A DNA stretch of 64,000 nt from Hippasteria phrygiana (taxonomy: Eukaryota > Echinodermata > Asteroidea > Valvatida > Goniasteridae), in the NCBI GenBank assembly GCA_037893225.1, contig JAZGUH010000484.1, positions 1,612,001 through 1,676,000 on the forward strand, read 5' to 3'. Shown piece after piece: positions 39,980 to 55,263 of this stretch (within the stretch, counting starts at the first letter, position 1; each line of letters begins with the position of its first letter). Below the pieces are notes generated by a model. That model had not been told where the DNA came from. It saw nothing but the letters and a program-made list of their open reading frames with translations, and did not search any database. The position numbers were made by a program, and so were the translations under genes.

Positions 39980-40210
39980 TGGCAAATTGATGATTGAATG
40001 ATATATTGATCTATCGATCGATCAGTTAGGATTAATTGATATGGAGTGATCATTGACTGACAAATTGATGGTTAGTGGATTGAATGATCGATTATTGGTT
40101 GGTCGGTCGATTAGTCGACTGATCGGTCAGCTAATCATGCGGTCAGTTTGATGGCTAATCAGTCATTTTATTGATTAATGATCGATTTCTCAATCAAATG
40201 GAAGTAAAGT
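39980..40210. repeat. Degenerate GATT/GATC/GACT simple repeat
   Basis: Irregular runs of TTGAT, ATCGATCGATCAG, GGTCGGTCGATTAG and similar. It is probably a decayed tetranucleotide repeat. Confidence 0.6.
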
Positions 40211-41001
40211 TTTCGAATATGAAGTCATTCTGTCTGGCGGATTGGCTTTCGGACTGGTCAGCTGAGCTGACTGCCCGGCTGGCTGATTCCCCGACTTCCC
40301 ATATTCCGATTGGTTAATTTGTCTGTATTTACCAACTTTCTCGATTGCTTTTACTTGCTTGAAAAATTATACTCTTGTCCTGTGTCTTTACATGCTTGCT
40401 AGTTAATTTTCTTCCACTCAACTAAATATGCCTGTACCGGTATTCAACTACACATGGCTGTACCTTGTACAGGTGTTTGACCGTCATTTTGGCCGCAAAC
40501 TCCAAGCCGCATATTTACCCATTTATTTCAACAGGTATTTTTATGAGGCCTATTACTGATAATTATGTATACCTTATAGCATTTATAACGCCTGGCGCCC
40601 GTAAGGCTTCAATACGCCTCCTTCACTTTACACCTTACTTCAAAAGTAACAATCGGGGTTATAAAAGTGTGTTTACTGCCCACGTTGTGGCCCATTGACT
40701 CGCTGGGAGGCGAAGTCATCATTTGAGGTAAAAAGGAACCCCAACTTAAGTCACTCTTCATATTTTTTTTTGTGCCTTTTTTTTTTACAGCTGTTGTGAT
40801 GGTTTTTTCACCTCGTTAGTTGTTGATTATTGACCGACCACGAACGCCGTCCGCCGCACGAACCTGACATTAACGCTCCGCGATAAACTCTATCATGTCT
40901 GCCTGCTGGACCGCTGGACCTTTCTTCTCCCGAGCCCGTCAAAGGAGACGTCTTTTAGGGGTATAGTTCCCCGTCGCCTGGTTGTCGGCAGGCTTTTTTT
41001 T

Positions 41002-41023
41002 GGGGGGGGGGGGGGGGGGGGGG
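41002..41023 (+). repeat. Poly(G) tract, G22
   Basis: Directly follows a T8 run. Confidence 0.95.
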
Positions 41024-43959
41024 CAGTTGATTGAAATCACAGCGTTGTCTCGTATACAACAGATAACATAACTTGCATTTCTTGCCAGATCTCTTTCAAG
41101 TTTACCAAAGCCGATTTAGAGAGAGGAAATTGTATCCTGTTCGTTTTTTTATAATTTGAATGAAGAGCGTGCGTGTCATCGGTTTTGTGGGAGCATTCTT
41201 TGCTTGAGAGAAGCCATTATTTCGTCAGTCTTGGAGAAATAAAAGATCTGGAACTGCTTCGAGCATGGAACTGTGAATGTACTGTCCGCCAACAATAGGC
41301 TATGCATTATGAATTTACATATTTGCTATAAATGCTGTTCATAAAATTCATGTTTTGGGGAGTCGCCTCATTTTTTCCCTTTTTAAAAAGTCTTGCCTGT
41401 ATATGAGGAAAATAATTTTTCGAAGCGTATGTTGAATGACTGAAATGCCAATCTCCCACCTCATTTCTCTCGGCCACTGAGGATAATACTGTTCCATGGG
41501 ACGCGAAACCAGTCAAACGTCAATTTATTATCATACAAAATATTGGCCGTGGGCCAAGTTGGCGCTCACAAGTTCCCGCCTGTTGAAATCGCGCTAAAAA
41601 CCCCAAAACATCCGCTTTCCATTGGGCACAATTCCTACTACCGGTATGTGATTTTACGGGGAAAATTACATACCAGTAGTGCCCCATGCAACCTAGTTTT
41701 CCAGCTCTAACCTACATTGGGTGAGTGCCACTCGTGTTAAAGGTAGAAGTTCGGGTGTAGTCCAATACATTCGTGTAGGGCCCCTTGAGAAGTTTGACGT
41801 TTACAGTTGTTGGACCGCATAGTCTACCATTCCTGACTGGGCCTTTTGGGAGTACAACAGCTTTCTACCTTATGGAAGAAATGTGCCAATGAAGGGTCAA
41901 ATTGTCTTTGCTAATCCAATTTTCAGAATTATTCTAGACTACAAAATAGTCCACAATTGTGAGCAAAGTTAGGGTGTACTCGTCTTCAACTGGGACCTAA
42001 AATATCAAACTAAGTGTACACGATAATTTGGCGTGAAGTATACACACTCAAAAACCCATTTCAAGCATGTAGTAAGTGCGTGCCCATTTAATTTCTCACA
42101 CCTTTTATCAGAAAGACGAGAAAAATAGATGTATTATCTTGGCACCTTTTACAGCCGGTATTTTTCCCATATCTCCGCGGGTCTTGCCTGTCAGAATTCC
42201 GAAGCACATCTACAGTTCCAGCCTAGAGTACCTTGTCGAGTGGCCCAAACTGGGTCTGACGAACTGATTGGGCACGCTCGCTCGAGTATTTTCTCTCCGA
42301 TCATGTGAGAAACACTCTAGCTCTTTTTTCATCCTCTACTTCTTCCTCCTTCCTTTCAAGAATGTTCTCGTTTTTCCTATCTCCCACTCTACAGCGAGCG
42401 CGCGACCGGTCGGGTAGATATCCTCGACAGGCAATTTTAAATTAATCTTGCCCGCGTTCATCTATCACCCAACCTGACAATAATTCCGTCTTCTCGCGTC
42501 CGACTCTTCAGAGTAAGAAAGCTGGATGGGGTTTCATGCATGAAACTAACCGCAATCTGACAATCTGTCCCTATACAACAGGAAAACCCAAGAGTTCCCA
42601 GGTTGGCTGTTCATAATAGAACAGTGGAATCAATCTTTACAAACTACAAGCTAAACTTAACCAACCTGTAAACCAGGATGCCTATACGCAACGCTTAAAG
42701 TAAATCTCGGTGAGAGGAAATGGGTGGAGCTGAGATTGCAACGAGGGGCGTGAATATCCGTTTGGATATATATCCCATACTCTGTCTCTCCTTCACGATA
42801 ATGCATATGAAGATGAATGATAGATGTATGCTCGTCGATTTTTGAACTTGAACCTTATTGCCTGTGTATGATGTGAAGTTTAAATGCGAACGCGTGTGAT
42901 GATGCTAAGTTTCCTATGCTCAATCACTGATCAGCGAGTCCATCTATCAGTTTATCGGCAAATTGATTATTAATCGATCATCACCGATGTAGTGATCAAT
43001 AGATTGATGGCCCACTCTGTCAAACGATAAAGTTCTGTCTAACGTCCGTTCCCACATTTTCTTTGACGGGATATGAACCCCAAACCTTCCGAATGTTGGC
43101 GTTACATCCTAGACAGACCCATGGGTCCAAACATGTTGAATCATGATCGTCCGATCTTGTGGCTACATTCTCTGAATCCTATTTCTCATTCAGTCGTTCT
43201 TCTTGCCTCGTGCGTTCGGCAGAGAGGGGAAATAAGTGGGTGTTGACTGCAACTTAACCATGTAAATGTCACATACACACATTTTCCCTCTACCTGTTTC
43301 AGGGACGCGCAAAAGATGCAGAACTCCCCACGGGGCAAGTGTGACTGTTTCTCTCTGCACGCGATTCTTGAGAGTTTACAGTCAAGAAAAAAACTTAGCT
43401 CAGGCCAAGTCACACCTAGCAAGGTTTCCTCCGTGTCGGGCCTAGCCCTCCAAGTCATCTGGAAACCCCACCCACGGGGAGGGACCACCTCGGGGGAGGA
43501 AGACACAGCGAAAAGTGTCCGCCCTAAAAAGGAGGTTAGATCAGATGGCTGTGGGGAAGCCACCATCGGCTGTATCTGGATAAGATGGTTTGATTGGAGC
43601 TCGAGCCTTGTTTTGGTTTTCCCCGGACAGAATGGATTTCTTCAACTTGGGCGTTATTTCCTAACTAAATGCTGTTGAAATTACGAAATCTGGTACATGT
43701 ACTTGGGTTTTTACGCCCTTCGGGTGCTTGGTGGCTTATCTCCTAAAGTCTGTGTTCTGGTGAAGGAATCAAGCGGGCATAGGCCTACGGTTTTATATTT
43801 CAAGACAATCTGATTTATTGATAGCATGTTCAGCGCCAGTAAAAAGATATAGAAAGTCACCTGGATCGCTGAACTTTTTAAAGTTACGATCTCTTCTGTC
43901 GATTATCAGCCCGTCAATTAATCCAAATAATTTCCCGACCACCTGCGTAAAAAAATTGC

Positions 43960-46218
<2,259 letters not shown>

Positions 46219-46434
46219 GGCCCAATTTCCTGCTAACGACCCGCAATTCTGTGCTTACCAAGCCAGCAAAGAAATTCTGCACTAACCCCCGTAAGCACAG
46301 AAAACTTAGTTATGGTGTACGCATGCGCACAAGCCAACAAGGGGTTTTTTGTTTTGCCAACACGTGAAATACACCTTTAGCAAATAATTTTCTGTGATTT
46401 TTCGCTAACCGTCAAAGATTCCATGAAATTGGGT
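46219..46434. mobile_element. MITE, family 2 copy (CCCAATTTC ends)
   Basis: Left end GGCCCAATTTCCTGCTAACG and right end GACGGTTAGCG-complement ... CATGAAATTGGG form an imperfect TIR. The interior is built of AGCACAG / CTGTGCTTA words. It is related to 8702-8905 and 50897-51117. Confidence 0.7.
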
Positions 46435-48568
46435 CCAGGGCTGAAGAAGACGAAAAATTTCGTCCAAAATTTCTGGCGCTCCTTTCCCGGAAAAGATGTA
46501 TTTGTTGTATATTCTTGTATTTGTGTAAAATGTTTTTGTATGTGTTTGAATGATCATTTTTAATTAAAAATGTATGCGGGGCCTTTAATGGAAACCAGTT
46601 TTAAACTGTTTGGAAACACACTGGGTAAAGAAATGGTATGAATAAATGAATTAAGGTTCCCGCCAAATTAGTCCCGGCACGCGAGGCCCGGTGTCGGCTG
46701 CACGACAAAGAAAAACCACCGGCCTCTCCCAGGAAAATTGGCCGGGCAATTTAAAAGCCTTGTCGGTATTCAATACTTGTCAGTGCTCTCCCCGTCACAA
46801 ACTCTTGATTAAGCTTCTCGTGGGCAGAATCCCAAAATAATGGTTCTCGATCATGTTTTGACTGCAAGGACTCACCCTGGGGCCTTTGGTCCTGGGCTAG
46901 GATTGCAACTAATTACTCCCTCAGTTTGACAGTTTGTGGGGCTAAACGGCCCCCACAAAGCCCACTGTTTAGCTCAATTCCTTTGGTTCTTTGTTGAAGT
47001 GATTAAAATCCACCATTGCACTTTTGAGAGGTTTAATTGCTGGCAAAACACGCGGCTTAAATCTCTTTCATTTTGTAGACCAACAAGGCCACTTTCTCTT
47101 CTCTTTCAATTCTTTTTCTTCTTCGGATTTAGACATGATATGAAAACGCTCTGACAGACACGACGTGTCTTGATCGCATAATGTCTATAGATCGTCATCT
47201 TTATTTCACAAAGCACCTGTCTTTGCAAACAAGAACAGCAAATTGCGAGTTTGGATCCAAATTAAGAGGCACCAAACCCTATTATGGACACTTCTCAAAA
47301 AGAAACGAACGAAAAAAAGAAGACACCGACAAGGCCACAAAGAATAAAAATTTGTTTGACGTACCCCAAAAAGAATATGTATTACATTTCTCTACCCATG
47401 GGTGTGCCCAAAGAGTTTAAAACTGGTTTCCATTGGGGGCCCTGCATATATTTTTGATTAAAAATATTTACACACACATACACAAAATATTTACACAAAT
47501 ATAAAGGAATATTTACACAAGTAAATCTTTAAGTTTTCAGCTTCCAGTATAAAGCTGTATTTCTTACTCAAAAAGAAAGACAGAAAAACGGAGACAAAGG
47601 CCACAAAGAACAAAGATCATAGGTATCCTCACGAAGTTTATTTGTTTCTGTTTTCTTGTGATTTGGTAATAGGATACTTTGTCAACCTAGGAAATTAAAA
47701 AAGATCACAGTTGCAATATCTTTGGAGAAAAGAAAATCCCCAAAAATCAAGATATCGTGTAGATTATGTTCCAAAGATATTACAGTCACAAAACACCCAA
47801 TTGGCGCGCCCAGCTGCTCACATTCTTACATACCGAAAACTTTATTCAAGGCCCACCCTCGTTTAAACGGCTCAAAGAAAGTAATTATAATCCCCCCCAA
47901 AAAAAACAAATATGAAAGAGTTGCCAAATTCTTCAAGAGCGAAGGCGTGCCGCGCGACATACCCCACCATCCTTGAGAGGCTAGTGAGAGGATGGCCGAG
48001 TATTGTCGACCCTTTCAAGGGCCCTCACCAGAAAAGAACGAAGAAGATAGGTACTAGAAACGACGTACCAATTAACGTGCCTTCTATTCAAGCCGATTGG
48101 AATTCAAGTGCCTTCGGATTACCTCAGCCGACAATTGCCCACAGCCGACTGGCCTTCCTCGCTACTTTAGTTCACACCAGAGTCCGAAATTTCAGAGGAA
48201 TAAAGAGACACGAAAAAGCTTAATTTAACCTGCAGGTTTTCTTCCTTTTTTCAGAATGAGAGACGCGTCATTGGAGGCCCGACTCGACAAGTTCGACGAT
48301 TTTGATTTTCCTGCTAAAAACACCACCTTGGTGGAATGTTGAATAGGTAGGCTACCGGTACGCAAAATGTACAGTTCAGAAATACGGTTACCGTGCGTCA
48401 AGGGACAATGTCATGCAGCTGGTCTGAACACACTAAAAATATTGCTTGGTGCTAAGCACCAAAGTTCCATTTCATAAGGTTTGATACCATGTGAAGGAAG
48501 CAGTAATTATTTACCCGACTATAGAATGTTGTCCCAATTCGAAATTGTCGCCTGCGGTAAACATATGG
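46435..48568. other. No gene recognised
   Basis: 46.66-47.06 kb is unique, moderately GC-rich and free of recognisable repeats, so it might be conserved noncoding DNA. The rest is AT-rich with short unsupported ORFs. A family 2 fragment (TTGCTTGGTGCTAAGCACC, CATTTCATAAGG) lies at about 48441-48480. Confidence 0.45.
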
Positions 48569-48797
48569 CATTTCTCAAACCCCTGGCTTGGGCTCGGGCT
48601 TCGGCTTCGCGTAATTTTATGTCCCTAGATTTGGCAAGAGCTTGTTTTTGCTTTTTGTACATCAAAATCTTATATTTTAATCCAGAGCATGAGCCTGTTT
48701 GTTTAATTACGTATTCAAGGCTTCAGATTGGCAATGGGGCTGGGGAATAGTTGGAGACGAAGCCGAAGCCCAGGCCCAAGCCAGGGTTTGAGAAACG
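48569..48797. mobile_element. 229-bp MITE with 40-bp TIRs
   Basis: Arms 48569-48609 and 48758-48797 begin CATTTCTCAAACCCCTGGCT and run into GGCTTCGGCTTCG. They differ by about three substitutions and one indel. The 148-bp interior has no ORF. This is a well-bounded foldback/MITE insertion. Confidence 0.85.
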
Positions 48798-48853
48798 CCC
48801 TGACTTTCTGTGTTCCAACTTGGGCATGATTCACGTTTTGGACAGCTTAAAAT

Positions 48854-48873
48854 CCCCCCCCCCCCCCCCCCCC
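48854..48873 (+). repeat. Poly(C) tract, C20
   Basis: It lies 56 bp after the MITE. Confidence 0.95.
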
Positions 48874-49399
48874 TTTGTCATCTCTTCATTTGTGTCCAGT
48901 TCAAAATGTTCACTCAGTTCATTTTGCATAGGAAAAGTATAATCAATAGGTTTGTTGGGGTGTAATTTGGGTATGGCTATTTTCTAACAAAATATATTTT
49001 TACAGGGAAAGATTTATTTTGTCTGTAGGGAGGACATTAACAGGCCCCTTAAATTCCACGAATCAGTAAAAAGAAACATGAAGATCAGATAGATGAAAAA
49101 GGGTTTAAAGGTAAATAAAAATAAAAGGGTAAGGCCTACACTCTCTTATTGAATTTTGCAGGAAGAACATGAGGGCTACGGGGGATTTTGATTGACTGGA
49201 ACTCATTCTACCAAGTCAGTACCGTCCACCAAAACTGCCACCGTCAATTGAGCTTCTCTTCCGGTGAGCTACTACCTTCCAAGACGTAGGTATAAGCGAG
49301 TTTATTTGTATTCACTATTTTGTGCACAATCACTACTCTGTGATCCCATTAATTATTCTGGTACCTTCAGGATTTGTTTGATCATGTTTGTCCCTAGTA

Positions 49400-49660
49400 A
49401 AAGCCACGCGAGGCATGGAGCTGCAAAAAGAAAAATAATCGGATATACAAGAGGTAGGAATTAATATATTCCTCTTGAAGCAGGAAAGATCGTGATGAAG
49501 GGAAACATGCACCAGGCAAAGAATTCCATAGAGATACAGAACGAGGAAAAAAAGTTATAGCTAGAGTATATTGGTATAGGAACATGAGCGTGACAGAATT
49601 GTTCAAAAAATAGTTTTTCTTGGCTACACGAAGGAGCTGCATAGCCCAAAATGCTGCTTT
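49400..49660 (-). mobile_element. 3' end of a non-LTR retrotransposon ORF2 (minus strand)
   Basis: The reverse frame reads YTLAITFFPRSVSLWNSLPG followed by ACFPS. It is nearly identical in this motif to the element at 21390-21660, then frameshifted. An adjacent frame continues the homology. It is another 5'-truncated, inactive copy of the same family. Confidence 0.75.
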
Positions 49661-50896
49661 GCCAAGAACCAGCTACGAGCAGTCGGCATAACATACTTTT
49701 ACTAAAGCCAAACGTCTGTGCTGACCAACATCCATGAAATTGCCACTTTTAGAGGTCCAATGTTATGGCACTGCTAACCTCGAAATTCTACGTTCATTTG
49801 TTTCTTCTTGTTTGTTGAAGGCAAACTTTGTAGTATCCCGTTTTTTTTCACTTGTGGATTTTGTCGCATTCTTTGCTGCGTGTTTACGCCCTACCGTCAC
49901 CGACTGCCGATTCATTGTCAAACATACCTTAGTATACCACAACTTTCTTTCAATCGGCTCCAACAATTGCTGGTCTCACCCAAGGACTGTACACACAGGT
50001 CTGTGCCCTGACACTGGATATCTCATCGGCATTCCATTCCCATGAATGAGACCAAAAAACTGAAACTTCTCATAATTCTAGAGAAACGTATTTATCACAT
50101 TGGTTCTCCTGTTTGGCAAATGTGGGGTGGGGTGCTTTCCAAGTTTTTTTTCAGAAGGAAGTGCAAACCCTAATTGGCGTCACCTGACGGGAATGTGGCC
50201 GCTGCGTCTTGTGACTTCCCCCGTCTTTGGTCCCAATGCGGTCCCCTGTCATGTTTGGGGAAACGGAGACACCATCTCCCCTCTTGATAACCCCAACCAG
50301 AGTGGTGCTTGAGAAGATCGTGTTATTAAACAAAAGCAAAAAGGGTAAATATTAAGGTCGCGGCATAGCAGAGAAGAAAAGGAGCAAAAGATCTGCGTAT
50401 GGAATTCATTGGTGGCGTGTGATCTTTAGCGGTGTCGTTCTGTTTATGTGCTCACACTAAAGTCTCGATAAATATTGACTTCGGTTTTGGCGTGAGATCA
50501 GGGGGCCCGAGCCGACGGTGCCGCGTCACGTTTTGCCCGCCCCCAGGGCCCTCTTTGACGTGCTCCTAATAGATGACGGCTACTTTTATATGTAAGGGGT
50601 TCTCGGGTGGTCCCCAGGCGGCCGTTTGCCGTACCCCTTGTCCTCAGAGAGAGGTTACGAAAGGTGCCGAATGGGGTCTTGGCTCAATTATAGAGGTGTG
50701 ACCATCATCTGAGAGAAAAGAAAATGTATCCCATGTTGTGAATAAAAAAACTTTGAAAGATTTGAACAAGCACTGGAAAAATCTACCAATGATATTTCAA
50801 GATTGTATAGTGTTCATACTCCATGCAGTCGTCATTCGAATCTGTCTAGCTTCTGAGCTCGTGTTATCCGCGTGTATCCGTGAGTTGAAGTCCAGT

Positions 50897-51117
50897 GCCC
50901 AATTTCATAGGGTTTCTAAGGACACGATTTTCTGGTAACGGAACCTCCGTCCGTAACCTTTAAGCACAGGAAAATGAAGCTAGCCAACTTCAGAGGCAGA
51001 ATTTGTTTAAAATAGTGACGCAACAATAGAAATATCCACTTGGAAATAGAGCTTAATTTCTCGACTATAGTTAGCACAGCCTTTCTGCTTACCGTTAAGC
51101 GGCCCTATGAAATTGAC
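50897..51117. mobile_element. MITE, family 2 copy
   Basis: Left end GCCCAATTTCATAGGG and right end GGCCCTATGAAATTG form a good TIR. The interior has TTAAGCACAGG and CTTACCGTTAAGC words. It directly abuts the family 1 MITE at 51119. Confidence 0.75.
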
Positions 51118-51118
51118 C

Positions 51119-51241
51119 CCTATAGAGTACCGAAGTGATGACGTCAATCAATGCAATGTTTGGAACCAGAATACATTCTAAACTGCATGTGTTTGGAACC
51201 ATTGCCGCGGCAACTGACGTCAGACTTCGGTACTCTATAGG
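51119..51241. mobile_element. MITE family 1, copy 2, with perfect 18-bp TIRs
   Basis: Arms 51119-51136 (CCTATAGAGTACCGAAGT) and 51224-51241 are exact reverse complements. The interior matches 7161-7278 in inverse orientation, including TGACGTCA at both ends, two TTTGGAACCA words and TTGCCGCGGCAA. The perfect TIRs suggest this copy is the younger. There is no coding capacity. Confidence 0.9.
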
Positions 51242-51873
51242 TCAACAGCACGAGGAGCAGTCAGCTTCGAACACCTTTTGCTAAATATCTTCATTCTTTT
51301 GTAATTCTTGTTTGTTATTTGAAACAAAGTTGAATCGTGCTTGCTTCACCATCGTTCGATGGCATTGCAGGTGCAACATAAATAGCATTCGATGTTGTTA
51401 CTAGCAGTGTCCCTCGCTTCGTATAATTCGTGTTCCGTAGCAGAGTTCGCACAATGACTATACGGTACCATAGTACGGCTAGCTTCCTGTTTTCGACAAA
51501 CTTGTGTTTGTTTTTCCATATTTGTATTATTCTTTCGCGTCGTCGCATCCTCAAACAACTGGCACGGGAAAGCGAAACAAACACGAGTGTCCCCCCCCAC
51601 AAAAAGAAAAGATACAGCGGGACCCTGTGAGTCAAACTTGTGTAGTCCCGGTCTCTGCCCCTCTCTCTGTCGTGACTCGGGAGAGGAGAATAGGGCACCG
51701 CTAAACGGTCTCACCGCGCGCCCAGACCACAACCCACCGGGTGGATTAGGCTCCTGGCTTCCCCCGCTATACCTCGCTTCCTGTTTGTGAGACCTCGGAG
51801 TTTCCGTGTTTTTCATTCGAAGCCATTGCACCATGAGGAGAAAGGGGAAAAGTTGTAAGCGCACATTGTCACC

Positions 51874-51896
51874 GGGGGGGGGGGGGGGGGGGGGGG
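51874..51896 (+). repeat. Poly(G) tract, G23
   Basis: Uninterrupted run. Confidence 0.95.
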
Positions 51897-52277
51897 ACCG
51901 GTACAGCTTCCGTTTTACGGTCGTAGATGAGGACGATAGGTTGACGTATCGATGCCACTGGGCTTTATTATGAAAGCAACACATCTTCCGATGTTGTTCC
52001 TAAAGCAGTGCCTCCCGTTTCGTATCATTCGTGTTTCGTAGAGGATGGAGTTCGTACAATGACTATCCATAGCGCGAGCGTGAGGTGAATGGCTGCTGTA
52101 TCGCCTGTGTCTCGACACTTACAAGTAGCGAACAAAAATTACATTTGAATAGCTGGAAGTGGACTTCAACATTCGGCTTTAGATTTTGTTTCTTCATTTC
52201 AACAGTTTTTACCTGTTCCAGAATGACGAGGCCTATTAGGATAAAAATACATACCTGTATACACAACGGCCAGGTCA

Positions 52278-52310
<33 letters not shown>

Positions 52311-52331
52311 AGGTTCAGGTTCAGGTTCTGG
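52278..52331 (+). repeat. Hexanucleotide array (TTCTGG)5(TTCAGG)3(TTCTGG)1
   Basis: Nine perfect 6-bp units with two sequence variants in blocks. Confidence 0.95.
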
Positions 52332-53914
52332 CGAAATGTCCATTATGACCATGGTCATATATTTATATCTTTGATAGAATATTTGGGCTTTTTACCGGTA
52401 CTTCCCCGAAATCTGTTGATATTCTTATTGTCACCTACTTTTCAAAGTTATATACCGTACTCTTCCTTATCACCACCTCACGGTGGCGAAGATCTCGCAG
52501 TCCTATTTGCCTTGGAGTGAGTTGGCAAACTTTATAGAGCTATCCTTGATAATATATAAATGACCTTTCCATGCCTGCTGCGTGCAGCCCCAACGACTTC
52601 AAAATTATTCCTTACGTGTTTAATTCCACGGGGTCAGAGTACAAACACGTATAGCTGTTTCCCAAAGCGGAACCATGCACCTTTAGGAATACTAGCGTCC
52701 GTTGATTAGTTCAATCCGGATAGACAAGACTAGTATTCCAATTTACCCGAGTACACCCAAACCCATGTACCACACACCTGTATCCACCTGTCTGCCTGCC
52801 TCGCGCGCAAAGCCCGGTACAGGTACGCCGCAAAATTTCCAGGAACCTCAGCTGTAACTCTACTTCCCGCGACGAGATATCCTGAAGGGCATGGGTGAGT
52901 TCTAGGTACCTGGCACCGTGTACCGGGTGGGTTATGATACCTATTAATCCCATGTTTCGGATCCAGTGATCCCAGTTGATTCACGCTGACATCCCGGGCG
53001 CGCCTTTAAGGCGTGCTACGCCTTGATAGGGATTTTTTTGCAAGCCCTGTAAACAGTGGGTGGATGTCCTTATATATTTCCAAGCAATGTAGGCTTATAG
53101 CGCAATCTGACCTATAAAGGTACTTAAGTTCACGGAAAACCTGTTTGATTTCTGGCAATATTTATGTTTTTGCGAATTTTTTCTTTAACTTAAACCTTGA
53201 CAAAGTGAATGCAAAAAGCAGAATTTAGCAATACAATGGACATAATATTGATAGTAGCAATATAAACTTAGAAAACAGTAACATTAGAAATTAACCGGGC
53301 CCCCGTAGAAAGAACAGAGCGAAAGGTTAGTAGTCGTCCATTGCAAATTTCGCTGGGGGAGAAATCATTTGAAGTTATCGTTGAACAAAAGCACATAACT
53401 ATTTTTATACTCTGCGTAGGCCTATGCACGTACAGTGAGTATGTCACAACTCCTACGTTCCATGCGGTGCGAGCTACAATTTACTCGCCGTTTACAACCC
53501 AACTTCGGTCGTAAATGGCAAGAAGCAAAAACGAAAACTGATCTTCAAGTTAACTGAGAATTCAGGCAGAGAGCTTAAAAAGTCACTATGATGATCGATA
53601 TCGATGGTGGTAATTGATTATGGCTTTGGTGATTGTGACGTGGATTTGGTGGTGATGGTGAAAATGGTGATCATGGTACTGCCATGATGATTAGATGAAC
53701 GACGTTGACATGCGATAATCGTGGTCAACTGACCACATGACTGGTGTCAATCTCACCTCTTCCCAACATGTCACGATGTTGGAATTCGGAAACTCTTTTG
53801 ACAAAATGACATCAAAGGAATTTTGACTTTAGAAATGAGTCATTTCTAATGGAATAAGCTGCCCATGTCGCGAAAGAACAGTCCTACATACATACCGAAG
53901 CAAACGAGCAACCT

Positions 53915-53934
53915 CCCCCCCCCCCCCCCCCCCC
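53915..53934 (+). repeat. Poly(C) tract, C20
   Basis: Uninterrupted run. Confidence 0.95.
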
Positions 53935-55200
53935 AAATATAAACCAATTCGGCTTCACGACGACCACGGAACAAAGAGAACAAAGTGCCGCCCCGTTCAT
54001 AATATCTACTGGGGCCCTTGTTGCACTCTTGTAGCACCTAAAACCATCCTTTCTACGGACAAAAAGATTAAGGACTGCAATTATGGCGATAATTACCGGC
54101 AACAAGAAGACGAGGACCGGGGAGTCTGCGAAGGTGGTCCCGGTATAATAATGAGATTCGGTGACTACGGAGCCCGGACTAAGCGGGGGACAAGGCCGGA
54201 GTAGAAAGTAATAGGGATTCACCTTGCGGCTTGTGGGTTTAATTATTATATTGTCTGTTTTAGAATTGTTGTGTTGCTGCACTTATCGACGGCGATTTGA
54301 GTGTGAAGGAATGTCTCGTTCACTTCTCAAATTCCTCCGTTTTGTACCATTTCATTCTGCCCCCCCCCCCCCCCCATGTAAATAGAACTGACACTATTGA
54401 TAAGAGGAGCTTTCCAATAGGTTAGTTTCCATGGATTTTCCACAAAATAAAGAACCTCTTAGACCCCTGTCAAGCAACACCAGGCACCGTACTAAATAAA
54501 GGGAACCTCAATAAGTTTTTCTGAGAGACAGAAGTAATTTAGCTGACATTCGGGCAGAGAGGAAGACGCGGACACCTCAAAAGCCCAACGGCTGAACAGA
54601 CAAACTCGGGCTGTTTTGCTCCAATCAAGGAGACATTAATTTACGTTAGGGGTTTCGTTTGAAAAGTTCTTGAACCGTTCGTTGCTCCTGTCTCAGATAA
54701 CCTCACAATCTTTTGGCGACATCCATTCCCTCAATTATTATCCTGGGACTTACTCAGACAGACGCGTCGATTGAAAGACACCATTTGAAACTCTGTCTTT
54801 ACATGAGAATCGATTTTCTTTTTTTCTTTTTTTCTTGTTCTCCAGTGGCGTGCTTTAGTTTAATATTGTAGCTCAACAGCAGCCGGATATGTCGGGGTAT
54901 TTTTTTTCGTCTGGAGGCACGCCAGACCGAATCATGTGACTTTGCCAAAATGCGACGGGCGTCCTTTCCCTCAAATATTTCGAAATCGATTATTTCTCGT
55001 TGCCGGTGTCGTCTTACACGAAAGATGGATGCAGAAGGCAGCAAACAATGTGATGCATGCAATAATGGACATTTCCCTTTCACGATACACGTGACAGCAC
55101 AGTCGGAATGTCGGAATCGATAATGTAGGCTGGTCTCGGATCGTATACGGTCATCGGCATGGGCCGTTGTACACTGCACAGACTGGGATGTTAGTGTTAG

Positions 55201-55263
55201 ATTAACACCACGTGGTATCTATGATGAACAAATGGTTCAATGTATGTACTACATGGTGTTAAT
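55201..55263. repeat. Inverted repeat, ATTAACACCA arms
   Basis: Perfect 10-bp arms at the two ends, extendable with mismatches (CGTGGTA / TACTACA). The spacer is about 43 bp. Confidence 0.5.

Larger units (their letters stand above)
35871..43959. other. Intergenic or intronic stretch, no gene recognised
   Basis: No coding exon with conserved content was found on either strand. It holds a C16 run (36149-36164), a GC-richer unique segment at 36.69-36.9 kb, the DR1 array (37469-37568), an 18-bp ATGCAT-centred palindrome (38030-38047), a GATT/GATC-rich degenerate repeat (39.98-40.2 kb) and a G22 run (41002-41023). Confidence 0.55.

Noticed and set aside
43186..43678. Overlapping ORFs of 126 (-) and 120 (+) codons
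   Set aside because: Unrecognisable sequence on both strands; overlapping antisense ORFs of this size are expected by chance in GC-richer DNA.
51346..51984. 212-codon ORF on the minus strand
   Set aside because: It runs through a G23 homopolymer (poly-Pro) and mixed unique sequence. There is no domain, no splice support and no codon signal.
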